From Turnera subulata (Eukaryota > Streptophyta > Magnoliopsida > Malpighiales > Passifloraceae): a stretch of DNA of 64,000 nucleotides. Made by a program: the position numbers and the translations under genes. Every line of letters begins with the position of its first letter. Positions within the stretch are counted from its first letter, which is position 1. Below the pieces are notes generated by a model. The model saw only the letters and a program-made list of their open reading frames with translations. It had not been told where the DNA came from and ran no database searches. The stretch lies in NCBI GenBank assembly GCA_028386065.3, contig JAKUCV010005716.1, positions 146,674-210,673 on the forward strand, given 5' to 3'. Shown here piece by piece: positions 33,541 through 43,690 of this stretch.

Positions 33541-34901
33541 AAGAAGCAAGGAGGCATTAGTTTCAACACCTACTGCATGACCCCGAGTTGGTGTAGGAGC
33601 CATATCTGGAGCTAAAGACCTCTGGATTGAGTGTATTTGATGGTTCTAGAAAGATAAGAGACAGGGCTACAACTTTTATGTTGAAGCCCAAGGCTGATTC
33701 GGCTTGTAGGCGACCCTGTTTCCTCGGTGAAGTCACTGCTGGTGCAGGGCAGATTCTGCCCTTGGTTGTGTAAGGATGATTTGTGTGATTCAATTGTATG
33801 TTTCTTGTCATGGTTGGTGGTATTATGTTATAATGTGTACTTGTATGTGTGTAACAGGGCAATAAGAACCCTAGATGTCCAAGGTTTCCAAAGGGATGGA
33901 TTCGATGACTTGATGTGTCTAATGGCTAGATTGTTGTGGCTAATGGCTAGGTAAGTTGGGTTGCCATGCTTATGGTTGATGGTGCTAGCTTGTGGTTGAT
34001 GACCCAATATACTTATTGATGGCACCAATGGTGCAAAGTTGATGATAAGATGATATGCCTTGGCTTGTTGACGAGTCCGATATTCGGGCTGTGCATTTCA
34101 TGCATAACATGTGCATCCATGACACATGCATGAGATGATATTGATGATGATGATGGACCTTGCAGTGCTCCTAGGCTACTTGGTCATATGAGATGATGGT
34201 GATGTTGTGCCTGGTGCCGTGTGTGGTTGTGGTAGCCAATCAGTTATGCCTTGTGCGTGGGGCTGTGGACTAAGGAGTAACATGTTGGCAAAGGCTACTA
34301 GACAGTGCAGGCAGGCTTAGTACAACTTCACGATAGCTTACCCGTGGGCTGATCACGGTACATTGATGTAAAGTTGTTGGATGTTGTTGCCACTTGTGTG
34401 TATCATTTACGTTGCTTGTATGACCACCTGCTTATTGAGTTTTACACTCACCCCCCGTTTCCTCCCCTTGTCTTACCTATTTTCAAGAGAAGCATCATAA
34501 GATTTATTTCATCTTCCCCTTTGATTTTGGAATTCATATTTCTGTCTAATTTTCTGGTTTGTTTAACTAGATTCCAGTGGTTGAGGTGGTAACCTTTTCC
34601 ACTGCTACATAAAAATTATCGAGTGTAATTCCCGTTAAGTCAGCATAGTATTAACTGCTTTCTTATGCATTTGGAAATAACCCGTCAAGCGAAATCATTT
34701 TTTACACAACAGTCGCTGATGTAGCACGAAAAAAGTTTCCAGGTCAGCAAACCGGTTAAACAAACCAAAATACAAAAGATGGAGTTAACAAAGGGACGAA
34801 AACTAATCAAAATTCTACACGAGAATGAATTTTAAGATGAAGGGACAATCCAGGATGAAACAAGACATAATTCAATTTGTTTTTCTAATATTTAAACGAC
34901 A
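33541..34901 (+). mobile_element. Non-coding, probable right part of the interrupted LTR
   Basis: No conserved ORF. The sequence 'gttgacgagtccgatattcg' followed by 'catttcatgcataacatgtg' near 34070-34110 is in the style of chromovirus LTRs. It ends near a pyrimidine-rich stretch at about 34450-34475. No verified TE boundary. Confidence 0.35.
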
Positions 34902-34911
34902 ACTAGAACTC
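34902..34911. repeat. Left 10-bp duplication of Mutator-like element
   Basis: ACTAGAACTC just before the left inverted repeat recurs exactly at 40801-40810 after the right inverted repeat. Confidence 0.85.
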
Positions 34912-34990
34912 GGTAAAAAGACATAGGTTGTCCTTACACTTAAATGAAATCTAACAACGTGTCCTTTTCTGAGAAAATTTCAACATTATA

Positions 34991-36061
34991 TGAAACGCCC
35001 CGACCCGTATTTACCGTACACAGTAAACACGTGCTGGAACTGTGACGACCCAACCATACCAAGCCCAGCATACAGTAGATCCAAGGCGCGACCCGACCAG
35101 ATGAAACGGGTCGGACGCGGGTCGCGGGTCTGCTCACCTTGGATGAGCTCATCGGCGGCGGCGCGGATCGTGGTAGGAGGAAAGCGAGGCGAGGCAAGGC
35201 ACCCGCGAACGGAGAGCGGCGCGAGGGTGGCGGCAACTGGACACGGCGGCAGCTGCTGGTGCTGCAGGCGGCGGGAGAAGTCGGATCCACGGGTTGCACG
35301 GCGGGTCAATGGCTCTACGGCGCGCGTCTCGCAGCGGGGACGGGAGGAGGCGACGGCGTCGAGGTCGCGATGGCCCGGCGACCCTGACGGTGGTGGTGGT
35401 GCAGCGAGAGGCGGCGCGGAACTCCGCTCGGTGAACAGTGGCAGGGGCTATGGGGTGACTACTGTTCACCGTTTCTTTTTTTTCTTCCTTTTTCTATTTT
35501 CTTCTTTTTCTCCCTTTTGTTTTCTATTTTCCGAATTTCTTTTTTTCTTTCTTTTTTTTCTCTACTCCCTCTCTGTTTTTATTTTTTTCTATATTTTTTT
35601 TGTTTTTTTTATTTATTTCTTTTCTTTTCTTTTTTCTTTTCTTTTTTTTCCTCTCTCTTTTTTTTTCTTTCTTTTCTTTTTCCTCTCTTTTTTTTTCCTC
35701 TCCTCCTGCTTTCTTCTTTTTATAGGCGTGATAATACTGTGCAACACTGTGCGACCTGTGAATCTGTAATAATGCAGCTTGTCTGCATTACAGAGCGAGT
35801 CCGGTCCGGACCAGAAAATAACTGATACCCCCTTAGTTATTTTCCGGTGTGATTTTTCTGAAAATCCCGGGACCCGAAAAAATACCAACTTAGGCCCAAA
35901 AAATCCACGGAAAAATCACGAGCGCGGGAAAACTCTCGGTTTCGAAAAACGACGCCCGATTTACCCTGAATTAATTGCCCAAGATTAATTCAACAGTAAA
36001 TTACGGTAAAAAGACTTTTAAAGTCCCGATAAAAATCAAAATTTTTACCCGGGCTGTTACA
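34991..36061 (-). repeat. 3' LTR of compact element
   Basis: 1071 bp. On the minus strand: TGTAACAGCCCGGG start, TATA-like cctataaaaag (about 35722-35732), a purine-rich transcribed stretch (the C/T-rich plus-strand tract 35475-35715), a GC-rich block (35100-35460), and an end ...GGGGCGTTTCA. It lacks about 1.8 kb that the related solo LTR at 41291-44269 has between its GC block and its right end. Confidence 0.9.
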
Positions 36062-36095
36062 GTCTACCCACCTTAAAAAGAATTTTGTCCCCGAA
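36062..36095 (-). other. Polypurine-type tract of compact element
   Basis: On the minus strand, GGGGACAAAATTCTTTTTAA then GGTGGGTAGAC run directly into the LTR start TGTAACAGCC. The phrase 'ttcg(a/g)ggacaaaattc' before a G-rich tract is the usual 3' internal end of chromovirus-type gypsy elements. This suggests the element derives from that group although all coding sequence is lost. Confidence 0.7.
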
Positions 36096-36204
36096 ATTCC
36101 GTCTTATCCGTGGGTCCTACCACGGTAAGCTTCTGGCATACTCTGCCAGGTGTCCAAACTCAACATGAGATACCGCTTATACCCTTAAGCGACATCTCAT
36201 CCTC

Positions 36205-36213
36205 TTATAAATA
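36205..36213 (+). promoter_or_regulatory. TATA box for antisense ORF
   Basis: TTATAAATA on the plus strand, 35 bp before the ATG at 36248, followed by a CT/AC-rich stretch (gacactcactctcagcc) suitable for initiation. It is opposite to the LTR promoters. The 5' UTR would be very short. Confidence 0.5.
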
Positions 36214-36247
36214 CCAAACCTCATAACTGAGACACTCACTCTCAGCC

Positions 36248-36625
36248 ATGGACTCTCCACTCTGATCTCGAACTACCTCAGACTCCGAGAACAACCGCTA
36301 CATCGGCGGCACTGCTTTCCCGACAAGCTCTGATGAAGAACCTCCCAAGAAGCGGTTCAAAACCAACATCATCGGCCTGAAGGAACACATGGTCGTCTCC
36401 AGCAGACGGCGTAAGAAGCGTGCCAACAAGAAGGCTGAAGATCGAAAGGGCAAGGCGACGGCTGAAAGCAGCACTCCGCAGCAGACGTTGACGCAGCTGA
36501 ACGTCTCACTGAAGAAGATCAGCTCGGCGGTGTTGCAGATAGAACTGGCGTGCGCGGAACTCTTCCCTCACGTGAAAAATGTCCAAAAGCTTGTAAAAGA
36601 CCTAGAGAAGCAAGTAACTCCTTAG
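36248..36625 (+). pseudogene. Antisense basic protein ORF with NLS-like motifs
   Basis: From ATG 36248 the frame has one stop (TGA, 36263-36265) and is then open to 36625, about 125 codons in total. The first in-frame ATG after the stop is at 36389. Before that ATG the frame reads DEEPPKKRFKTN, and after it SSRRRKKRANKKAEDRKGKA. Both are basic clusters of the nuclear-localisation type. The C-terminal half (LNVSLKKISSAVLQIELACA...VQKLVKDLEKQVTP) could form an amphipathic helix or coiled coil. AATAAA-like signals follow within 50 bp (36659-36671). No family is recognised. TATA box, ATG, ORF and poly(A)-like signal within 450 bp look like a small gene unit. The early stop may mean this copy is broken or that translation starts at 36389. 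Confidence 0.5.
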
Positions 36626-37427
36626 AGTACTTCTTCTCCTGTTGTAAAACCTTATGAATTAAATAAAATAAGTTTCCTTTTTAAATCAAAAATTCTTATG
36701 TTAAACGGAAAATTAAAACATCTCAAGGCAAAATAAAACTTAACAATAAAAATATAAAATCAAACATAAAGAAATCAAAAGTAAAACTCGTTTAACAAAA
36801 TCAAAACAAAAAGGAATTAAAACAAAACATGTTTCATGCTCGGCGCTCTAGATCGATCGTAACCATCCTCGATCCCGAGAAACGTAACGTACGCAGCTAA
36901 CGGTGACGATCACGAGAGCGTCCTGTGTCCCTCAAAAGAAACGTAGCCACTTGTTCACAATTTCCGCATGAGCCAAAAATGTCTATCAAGTCTCGTATCT
37001 CTCCACGATGTCCGAATAGGTGTAAGCTTGTTGCACATGCGCTCTACTCGAGGTGTGGTCCCATCCGTCTAGCCTCAACGGTCATGAATGCATGTGATAA
37101 AAGATGCAAGAAAATAATGATAAACCATAAAAAGAAAGGACAAGGTAGCCAGAGTGAAAGAAAATCATGAGAGGGAAAAAGGCTGAAAAACTCTGGCATT
37201 GGTAGCCCGAAAATCGTATAAAGTGACAAAGCAATAAATGAAAGCAACGGCAAATTTTCAAAAAGCAAAATCTTGAAAATCAAAAACAGTAAACACGCTC
37301 CCCATAAGATTATAAAAGACGGAGCGGTGAGGTGTAAATCATCAAAAGCATTTTAAAGCAACAAAACGCTAAGGAAAAAGAAACTACCATACTCAGAAAA
37401 TCAAAACACCAACGCGTCCGAAACAAC

Positions 37428-38111
37428 ATGCATGCTCCCTCATCCGTCTGCTTTGTCGAAGGTGCCAATCTAGGCAGAAGAAACCGACTGGCCTACAGCA
37501 TGGTCAACGAGCGTCCAGAAGAGCTACCGAACGAGCTCGGCAGAATGCCGCGTCTGGTCTTCGTCGACGAACTCTACTCGTCCAGATTTTTCATCACTCC
37601 TATGGAAGAGACGTTCTTCCTAGAGGACCATAGCACTCTGAGGACCTCCTACTACGGATCGGCCAACTCCATCATGTTCTTCATCTCCGAAAGACTTCAG
37701 GAGTTCAACCTAGAGTCCACTTGCCATACCCTGGAGCAAGGTACCTACTATCAACTCTCGATGACGGCCCAGAGCATGCCCAGAGTAACTCGTCTGCCCG
37801 TAACTTGGCCAAAGGCCCGACTACTGGTGTGGAACTGCAGAGGAGTCGCAAGGCATTCCCAGGAGTTCTCGCGTACTCTGAGGGACCTGAAGAACCAATA
37901 CAAGCCAAACATGGTTCTTCTCACGGAGACCCAGTGGCAACCTCAAGACGATCACGGTCTCATCCCACTTCGGTTCCCTCAAGCAAACCGGTTCGAGCTT
38001 CCTGGCCAGAACAACGCAGGCGGCATGTGGTTCTCGTGGAGCGACAGCATCCAAGTCAACATCAACAACGACCCCACTAGCTTCAGGGTCAATGTCGTTC
38101 CAAGGCGATAA
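37428..38111 (+). CDS. Antisense ORF with LINE-endonuclease-like C-terminus
   Basis: Intact 227-codon ORF, antisense to the LTR element. Residues 1-125 are unfamiliar (GRMPRLVFVDELYSSRFFIT, FLEDHSTLRTSYYGSANSIM). From about residue 130 it reads ARLLVWNCRGVARHSQEFSR, then NMVLLTETQ and NAGGMWFSWSD. These correspond to the start of the endonuclease/exonuclease/phosphatase-fold domain of plant LINEs ('(I/L)LVWNCRG....F.....L...H.P....L.ET....GG.WF.W'). Only the first third of that fold is present, so endonuclease activity is not expected: the later catalytic Asp and His are absent. It could be a captured LINE piece fused to an older antisense ORF. The TGTAT/TGTAATA-rich sequence after the stop resembles a plant poly(A) region. 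Expression is unknown. Confidence 0.55.
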   Translation: MHAPSSVCFVEGANLGRRNRLAYSMVNERPEELPNELGRMPRLVFVDELYSSRFFITPMEETFFLEDHSTLRTSYYGSANSIMFFISERLQEFNLESTCHTLEQGTYYQLSMTAQSMPRVTRLPVTWPKARLLVWNCRGVARHSQEFSRTLRDLKNQYKPNMVLLTETQWQPQDDHGLIPLRFPQANRFELPGQNNAGGMWFSWSDSIQVNINNDPTSFRVNVVPRR

Positions 38112-38370
38112 ATGTATTTTCCCTTTTTTTTACAAAATATCAATGTAATATTTCTGTATGTAATATCAATATTAGTATTATTAATAATATTTATATTTCC
38201 GCTTATTTATGGCATCATTACCTCTTATGTGTATGTTCTGCGACACCTGGCGTCCCTCGACTGGATCCATAATGCACTAACTAAAATGATATAAAATAAT
38301 AAACAAATGGAGCGAACTATGCAAACAAGAAAAACAAACACACAAAGACTGCCCAACAAGACCTAACGCC

Positions 38371-38383
38371 TGCTCCGCTACCA
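38371..38383 (-). other. Primer-binding site of compact element
   Basis: On the minus strand, three bases after the LTR end, the sequence is TGGTAGCGGAGCA. It differs at two positions from the initiator-Met type TGGTATCAGAGCA. Confidence 0.6.
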
Positions 38384-38386
38384 AAA

Positions 38387-39493
38387 TGAAACGCCCCGAC
38401 CCGTATTTACCATACACAGTAAACACGTGCTGGAACTGTGACGACCCAACCATACCAAGCCCAACATACAGTAGATCCAAGGCGCGACTCGACCAGATGA
38501 AACGGGTCGGACGCGGGTCGCGGGTCTGCTCACCTTGGATGAGCTCGTCGGCGGCGGCGGCGCGGATCGTGGCAGGAGGAAAGCGAGGCGAGGCAAGGCA
38601 CCCACGGACGGAGAGCGAGGCGAGGCAAGGCACCCACGGACGGAGAGCGGCGCGAGGATGGCGGCAACTGGACACAGCGGCAGCTGCTGGTGCTGCAGGC
38701 GGCGGGAGAAGTCGGATCCAAGGGTTGCACGGCTGGTCAACGGCTCTACGGTGCGCGTCTCGCAGCGGGGACGGGAGGAGGCGACGGCGTCGAGGTCACG
38801 ATGGCCCGGCGACCCTGACGGCGGTGGTAGTGCAGCGAGAGGCGGCGTGGAACTCCACTCGGTGAACAGTGGCAGGGGCTCCGGGGTGACTACTGTTCAC
38901 CGTTTCTATTTTTTTTTTCTTCCTTTTTCTCCCTTTTCTTTTCTATTTTCCAAATTTCTTTTTTTCTTTCTTTTTTTTTCTCTACTCCCTCTCTGTTTTT
39001 GTTTTTTTTTCTATATTTTTTTCTGTTTTTTTAATTTATTTCTTTTCTTTTCTTTTTTTCCTTTTTCTTTTCTCTTTTTTTTCCTCTCTCTTTTTTTTTC
39101 TTTCTTTTCTTTTTCCTCTCCTTTTTTTCCTCTCCTCCTGCTTTCTTCTTTTTATAGGCATGATAATACTGTGCAACACTATGCGACCTGTGAATCTGTA
39201 ATAATGCAGCTTGTCTGCATTACAGAGCGAGTCCGGTCCGGACCAGAAAATAACTGATACCCCCTTAGTTATTTTTCGGTGTGATTTTTCCGAAAATCCC
39301 GGGACCCGAAAAAATACCAACTTAGGCCCGAAAAATCCAAGGAAAAATCACGAGCGCGGGAAAACTCTCGGTTTCGAAAAACAACGCCCGATTTACTTTG
39401 AATTAATTACCCAAGATTAATTCAACAGTAAATTACGGTAAAAAGACTTTTACAGTCCCGGTAAAAATCAAAATTTTTACCCAGGCTGTTACA
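38387..39493 (-). repeat. 5' LTR of compact element
   Basis: 1107 bp, nearly identical to 34991-36061 apart from scattered changes and a 36-bp tandem duplication of 'aggcgaggcaaggcaccc'-type sequence at about 38585-38650. The minus-strand TATA-like cctataaaaag is at about 39152-39162. Confidence 0.9.
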
Positions 39494-39498
39494 TTATA

Positions 39499-40690
39499 TC
39501 CCCCAACCTTTTGATTACCAAAGGAACATATCCTTTTTACCCTTTAGTTCCAGTTCACCAATATGGTTATGACATGTGGCGTGTGTAGATCAGGGTGCAA
39601 AATATTTTCTCCCAACTTTCTTATTATTGGTTTTGTTTTCCAAGAAAAAATGAATTGGAAACAAATAAATGAATTAATGAAAAAATTTAAATACAAATTG
39701 GAAACAAAAGAAAATTCAAAATTTGGCATGTGGCGGAGTTGCCAATTTGATTTTTTTTAATTTTTAAAATAAGTTATAATCAACACAAACAAAAATATGA
39801 AAACATAAAAGAAAATCGAACCTGCACGCAAACACTAAGCTAGTTGGTCGTGTGAATGTGAAAATGATGTATTTATTGTTAAAGAAGTCCTTGCTAAAAA
39901 GACATTATATACTGGATTAAAAGGTTCGATCATCCTAAAATTTGGATTTTTTTCTTGTCGCAAGTATTCATTTGCAGCATACCATATCTCAATGGAATGA
40001 CTGACGTAATTTTTCTATTGCGTGTACATTTCAACAATAATGGTGTTTTTCCAAAATAAAACTTTGTTGTTCAGCATCTTGGACTAGCCATCCCTTAGAA
40101 GGTATTGTTAAAAGATCATCAATTCCTAATGAAATGGATGTAGCAGTGGTAAAAGGAAACACAAAGCCTTTACTTGATCTAGGATGTGTGATGTATACGC
40201 TGCTCCGAAGTTGTCTGTTAATCTGCTAATAAGCCGTTTAATGGCAACTCCATTTATCACTTTAATGTCAAACAGATTGGCCCGTTCATCCATAAATACC
40301 TCCATATTCCACTGAGTAAGGTTCGACAATGAATTTAAGTCAGTGGTTGGGAAACTTCCTTTTCTCGATCTTGATTCACGTAGAAATTCAGGAACTATGG
40401 TCCTAGTTGAACTATTAAAGGGATCTGAAGTGTTTTTCGAATTTCTTAGCTAAGATCTCTCTAATTCGATTAGGTACCGTCTGAGTCGGTTTTCTGAAAC
40501 CCTTGTATAGCTTCTTTGATTTCTTGATAAAAATAAATATGAACAACGATGGTCCGGATGTATATACAAGACAATGAATTTGTTGTTCTTTTACACTTCT
40601 TACGATTAGATAGTGTCCATAAAAATAGTTGGCCTAGAAGACACTTGTCACCTTTTCATTAGTGCACCGGTAATAAGAGGTCAATTGGAC
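39499..40690. mobile_element. Interior of Mutator-like element
   Basis: No conserved ORF. The minus-strand frame 40126-40329 has no recognisable domain. This is the remainder of the TIR element after removal of the compact LTR insertion. Confidence 0.5.
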
Positions 40691-40983
40691 AAAATTATTT
40701 GATTTCCATCACGTTAAGGGATACAATGTTAGAATTTTTTCCAGAAGCGGAGACGATGTTAGATTTCATTTAAGTGAAGGGACAACTATGTCTTTTTACC
40801 ACTAGAACTCATAAAGTTAGATTATGGAACCTGCATAAAAGCACATTAATACTGTTCCAACAAACCTCATTACTTGCAACAATTGCAAGTTATGGCTGGC
40901 ATAATAGTAGGCGCACTGGAATGCCCCCAACTATAGCCTGCCCGAAAGTAAACAGTTGAACATTTTCCCCATTTTGACTTTGT

Positions 40984-41070
40984 GCAAATTGAACAAAATT
41001 GGGATAACTCAGCACCAAATTGAACAAAATTAGGATAACTCAGCACTCAATTGAACAAAATGTGATAACT
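40984..41070 (+). repeat. 31-bp tandem repeat, three copies
   Basis: Copies of 'caaattgaacaaaattggga' plus 'taactcagcac' start near 40984, 41015 and 41046. The third is slightly shorter. Confidence 0.75.
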
Positions 41071-41159
41071 AGGAGAGGAAATTGACGAATCAGTAACTTG
41101 ATACCCAAACTGACTTTTCTTCGGATAACATAGGGGCAAAAGGGTAGTTTACCCATGAT

Positions 41160-41285
41160 TTTTTTATTGTGGGCATAGAATGCCCTGTGTTGTTTTTCTG
41201 AATTGAAGATTTTGATAGTTAGAGTCGATGACGTGTCTTAAACCATTTGTCGAAGATGTTGTTAGGGGCATGGTACCCCAACACT
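41160..41285 (+). repeat. Palindrome units left of the solo LTR
   Basis: GGGCATAGAATGCCC (41172-41186, perfect 6-bp arms) and GGGGCATGGTACCCC (about 41266-41280) belong to the same unit family as the array at 44577-45370. They show that the array was split by the solo LTR insertion. Confidence 0.65.
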
Positions 41286-41290
41286 TGTTG
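41286..41290. repeat. Left target duplication TGTTG of solo LTR
   Basis: TGTTG at 41286-41290 and again at 44270-44274 flank the solo LTR exactly. Confidence 0.9.
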
Positions 41291-42678
41291 TGTAAAAGCC
41301 CAGGTAAAAATTTTGATTTTTACCTGGACTATAAAAGTCTTTTTACCGTGATTTACTGTTGAATTAATCTTGGGTAATTAATTCAAGGTAAATCGAGCGT
41401 CGTTTTTCGTAACCGAGAGTTTTTCCGCGCTCGTGATTTTTCCGTGGATTTTTCGGGCCTAAGTCGGTATTTTTCGGGTCCCGGAATTCTCAGAAAAATC
41501 ACACCGGAAAATAACTAAGGGGGTATCAGTTATTTTCTGGTCCGGACTGGACTCGCTCCATAATGCAGACAAGCTGCATTATTGGAGAATCACAGGTATC
41601 ACAGTTCTTTTACGTTCTATAAAAGAAGAAGAAACCAGCAGGAGAAGAGGAAGAGAAGAGAAAAAAAAAAAAGAGAGAGAAAAAGAAAAAGAGAGAAAGA
41701 AAAAAAAATAGAGAGAAAAAAGAAGAAAAAAAGAGAAAAGAAAAAGAAAAGAAAAAAAATAGAAAAATAGGAATCGGAAAAACAGAGGGGAAAAAGGAAA
41801 AAAAAAAAAAGAGAAAGGAAGAAAAAAAAATTAAACAGAAAAAAAGAGAGAAAAAGAAAGAAAAAGGAAAGAAAAGAAAATAAGAAAATAGGAGGAAATG
41901 GAAAAAAAAAAAGAAAATCGGAAAAACCGGTGAACAGTAGCCACCCGCCACCTTATTGTTCACGCGTAGACGATCCGCGCCGTTTCTCGAGTCACCGCCA
42001 CCACCAGCCCCTTCTCCTCGCCGTCGCCTTCTCAACGCCACCTCCCCCGCTTGATTCCGCCGCCGGACGCGCACCACAGAGCCGTTGACCCACGGCGAAA
42101 CCCATGGATCCGTCTTCCTCGTGCCTGCCGCCTCCTGCCGATGATGCCGCGCCTCTTTTCCGCCGCCCTCGCGCCGCTCCAAGCCGTCCGATGCCGCTGC
42201 TGTGCTCGCTTTCCCTTCCCCGCGTTTGTCGCGCCGCCGCCGCTGCAACCCAAGGTGAGCAGACCCGCGACCCGCGTTCGACCCGGATGCCTGTGGTCGG
42301 GTTATGACCTGGGTTGGGCTGTGGATGTGTGTTGGGCCGGGTCTGGGCGTGGGCCTGTGCTGGGTTGCTGCCTTGGTCTGGGCCACACTATTCATGGCCT
42401 AGTTCGTTTATTTTTAAAAAAACAATATATATTTATTTATTTATTTATTTATTCATATTCTGGTATATAATTTTGGAAAAAATTATATATTTACTTTGAG
42501 AAAATTATGGTTAATTTAATTCTGGTATTTTGAGAAAACTATAAATATACATACTTTGATAAATAATTAAGTTATGTTTTGGAAAATTATTACTAATTGG
42601 AAAAAATATATATATACCATGAAGATAATTTCTGGAAATTTAATATATGTATTATTTTCTCTAGAAAATTATGGTTGT

Positions 42679-42680
<2 letters not shown>

Positions 42681-42765
<85 letters not shown>
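42681..42765. repeat. (AT)n microsatellite
   Basis: About 42 uninterrupted AT dinucleotides inside the solo LTR. Confidence 0.95.
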
Positions 42766-42766
<1 letters not shown>

Positions 42767-43289
42767 TTTGAAAATTAAAGGTAATTATATTTTGTGTTGG
42801 AAAATATTATTATATATCCTTAGAAAAAGATAAATACTATGTATATATTTTCTGGAAATTATAAACACGTTTTTATTTTTCTGAGAAAATATGGTAATTA
42901 TCATTTTGGAAAAAGGTATAATATTTTAATGAAATATTTTGAAAAGAGTTTTAATTAAAGTAAGGTACCGAAATTATATTCGGATATACGTACGGTATTA
43001 TATTTTCGGTAAAAGATGATAATAAAGAATATGAACCGGGATGGGTTATTTCGCAGTTTTGGCATCATAGCATACCGATTATGTGCATTTATGTGTATAT
43101 ATTATTTTGCCATATAGGTTTGGATATCGGACAGTTTTCCGAGGAGCCGGCTTGGTACCGGTCATTGTCTCCGGAGTTGAGTAATCGGCCAAGGTGAGGA
43201 TGGATTTCCTTCTATATGTGCCTATATTACTCGGTTATTGAGTTTGATGTTATTGCATTGTTGGATGTTGCATTTGCTGTGGTTTGATT

Positions 43290-43690
43290 CAGGATGTTTA
43301 TCCCATTGTTTGATTGTTGTTGGGATGTTTATCCCAGTATTGTGATTGGTTTTTGGATGTTTATCCTTGAGTCGTTTTGGCATTAAATAAAATGGATGAA
43401 AAATAAAATGTGATAAGGATGTCGATCCTTGATTTTGGATAGGGATGTCTATCCCGGTATTTTGGTTAGGGATGTTGATCCCTGTGATTTGAATTTGATG
43501 TTGATAATATAATTGTCACGTGATAAGTAGTGGTACGACTCGATGGTTTAAGACTGTTTCGTGGTGGCCTTGACCTGGGTTACTTATGATAAGCATGTCT
43601 ATGCTTGGGATGTCTATCCCGTGATTATTTTTGGGATGTCTATCCTTGGGTTCATATTTTTGGGATGTCGATCCCTGGGTTCTCTGGATT
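43290..43690. repeat. Array of GGGAT-N4-ATCCC hairpin units
   Basis: Ten units near 43292, 43323, 43355, 43415, 43443, 43470, 43591, 43607, 43633 and 43662. Typical forms are GGGATGTTTATCCC, GGGATGTCTATCCC and GGGATGTCGATCCC. Some units change both arms together: AAGGATGTCGATCCTT and AAGCATGTCTATGCTT still pair fully. Two more units occur in the partial LTR near 63495 and 63526. Confidence 0.85.

Larger units (their letters stand above)
34991..39493 (-). mobile_element. Compact non-autonomous LTR retrotransposon with antisense ORFs
   Basis: A 4503-bp element with LTRs 34991-36061 (1071 bp) and 38387-39493 (1107 bp), flanked by TTATA (34986-34990 and 39494-39498). LTR ends are TGAAACGCC...GCTGTTACA on the plus strand, so it reads TGTAACAGCC... 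on the minus strand. The polypurine-type tract lies next to the left LTR and the primer-binding site next to the right LTR, confirming minus polarity. The 2.3-kb interior has no gag or pol on the minus strand. Instead it has two plus-strand (antisense) ORFs, the first behind a TATA box. The right LTR is longer by a 36-bp tandem duplication at about 38585-38650. The element sits in the left TIR of a Mutator-like element. Confidence 0.9.
34912..40800. mobile_element. Mutator-like TIR element, interrupted by LTR element
   Basis: The left end (GGTAAAAAGACATAGGTTGTCC...AAATGAAATCTAAC from 34912) is the reverse complement, with few mismatches, of the right end finishing GGGACAACTATGTCTTTTTACC at 40800. 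The arms pair for about 110 bp once the LTR element at 34991-39493 is removed. A 10-bp duplication ACTAGAACTC flanks it. Long TIRs with a 9-10 bp duplication are the hallmark of Mutator-like elements. Without the insertion it is about 1.4 kb. No MURA transposase motif was seen, so it is non-autonomous. Confidence 0.8.

Noticed and set aside
35470..35888. Phe/Ser-rich (plus) or Lys/Glu-rich (minus) ORFs; same at 38910-39320
   Set aside because: They follow the C/T-rich (G/A-rich) transcribed tract of the LTRs; low-complexity translation, not genes.
41582..42395. Long minus-strand ORF of 261 codons and Lys-rich plus ORF
   Set aside because: Spans the purine-rich tract and GC block of the solo LTR; no domain, and the same region in sister LTRs is frame-shifted.
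42574..42833. ORFs of repeated Tyr-Ile
   Set aside because: Translation of the (AT)n microsatellite.
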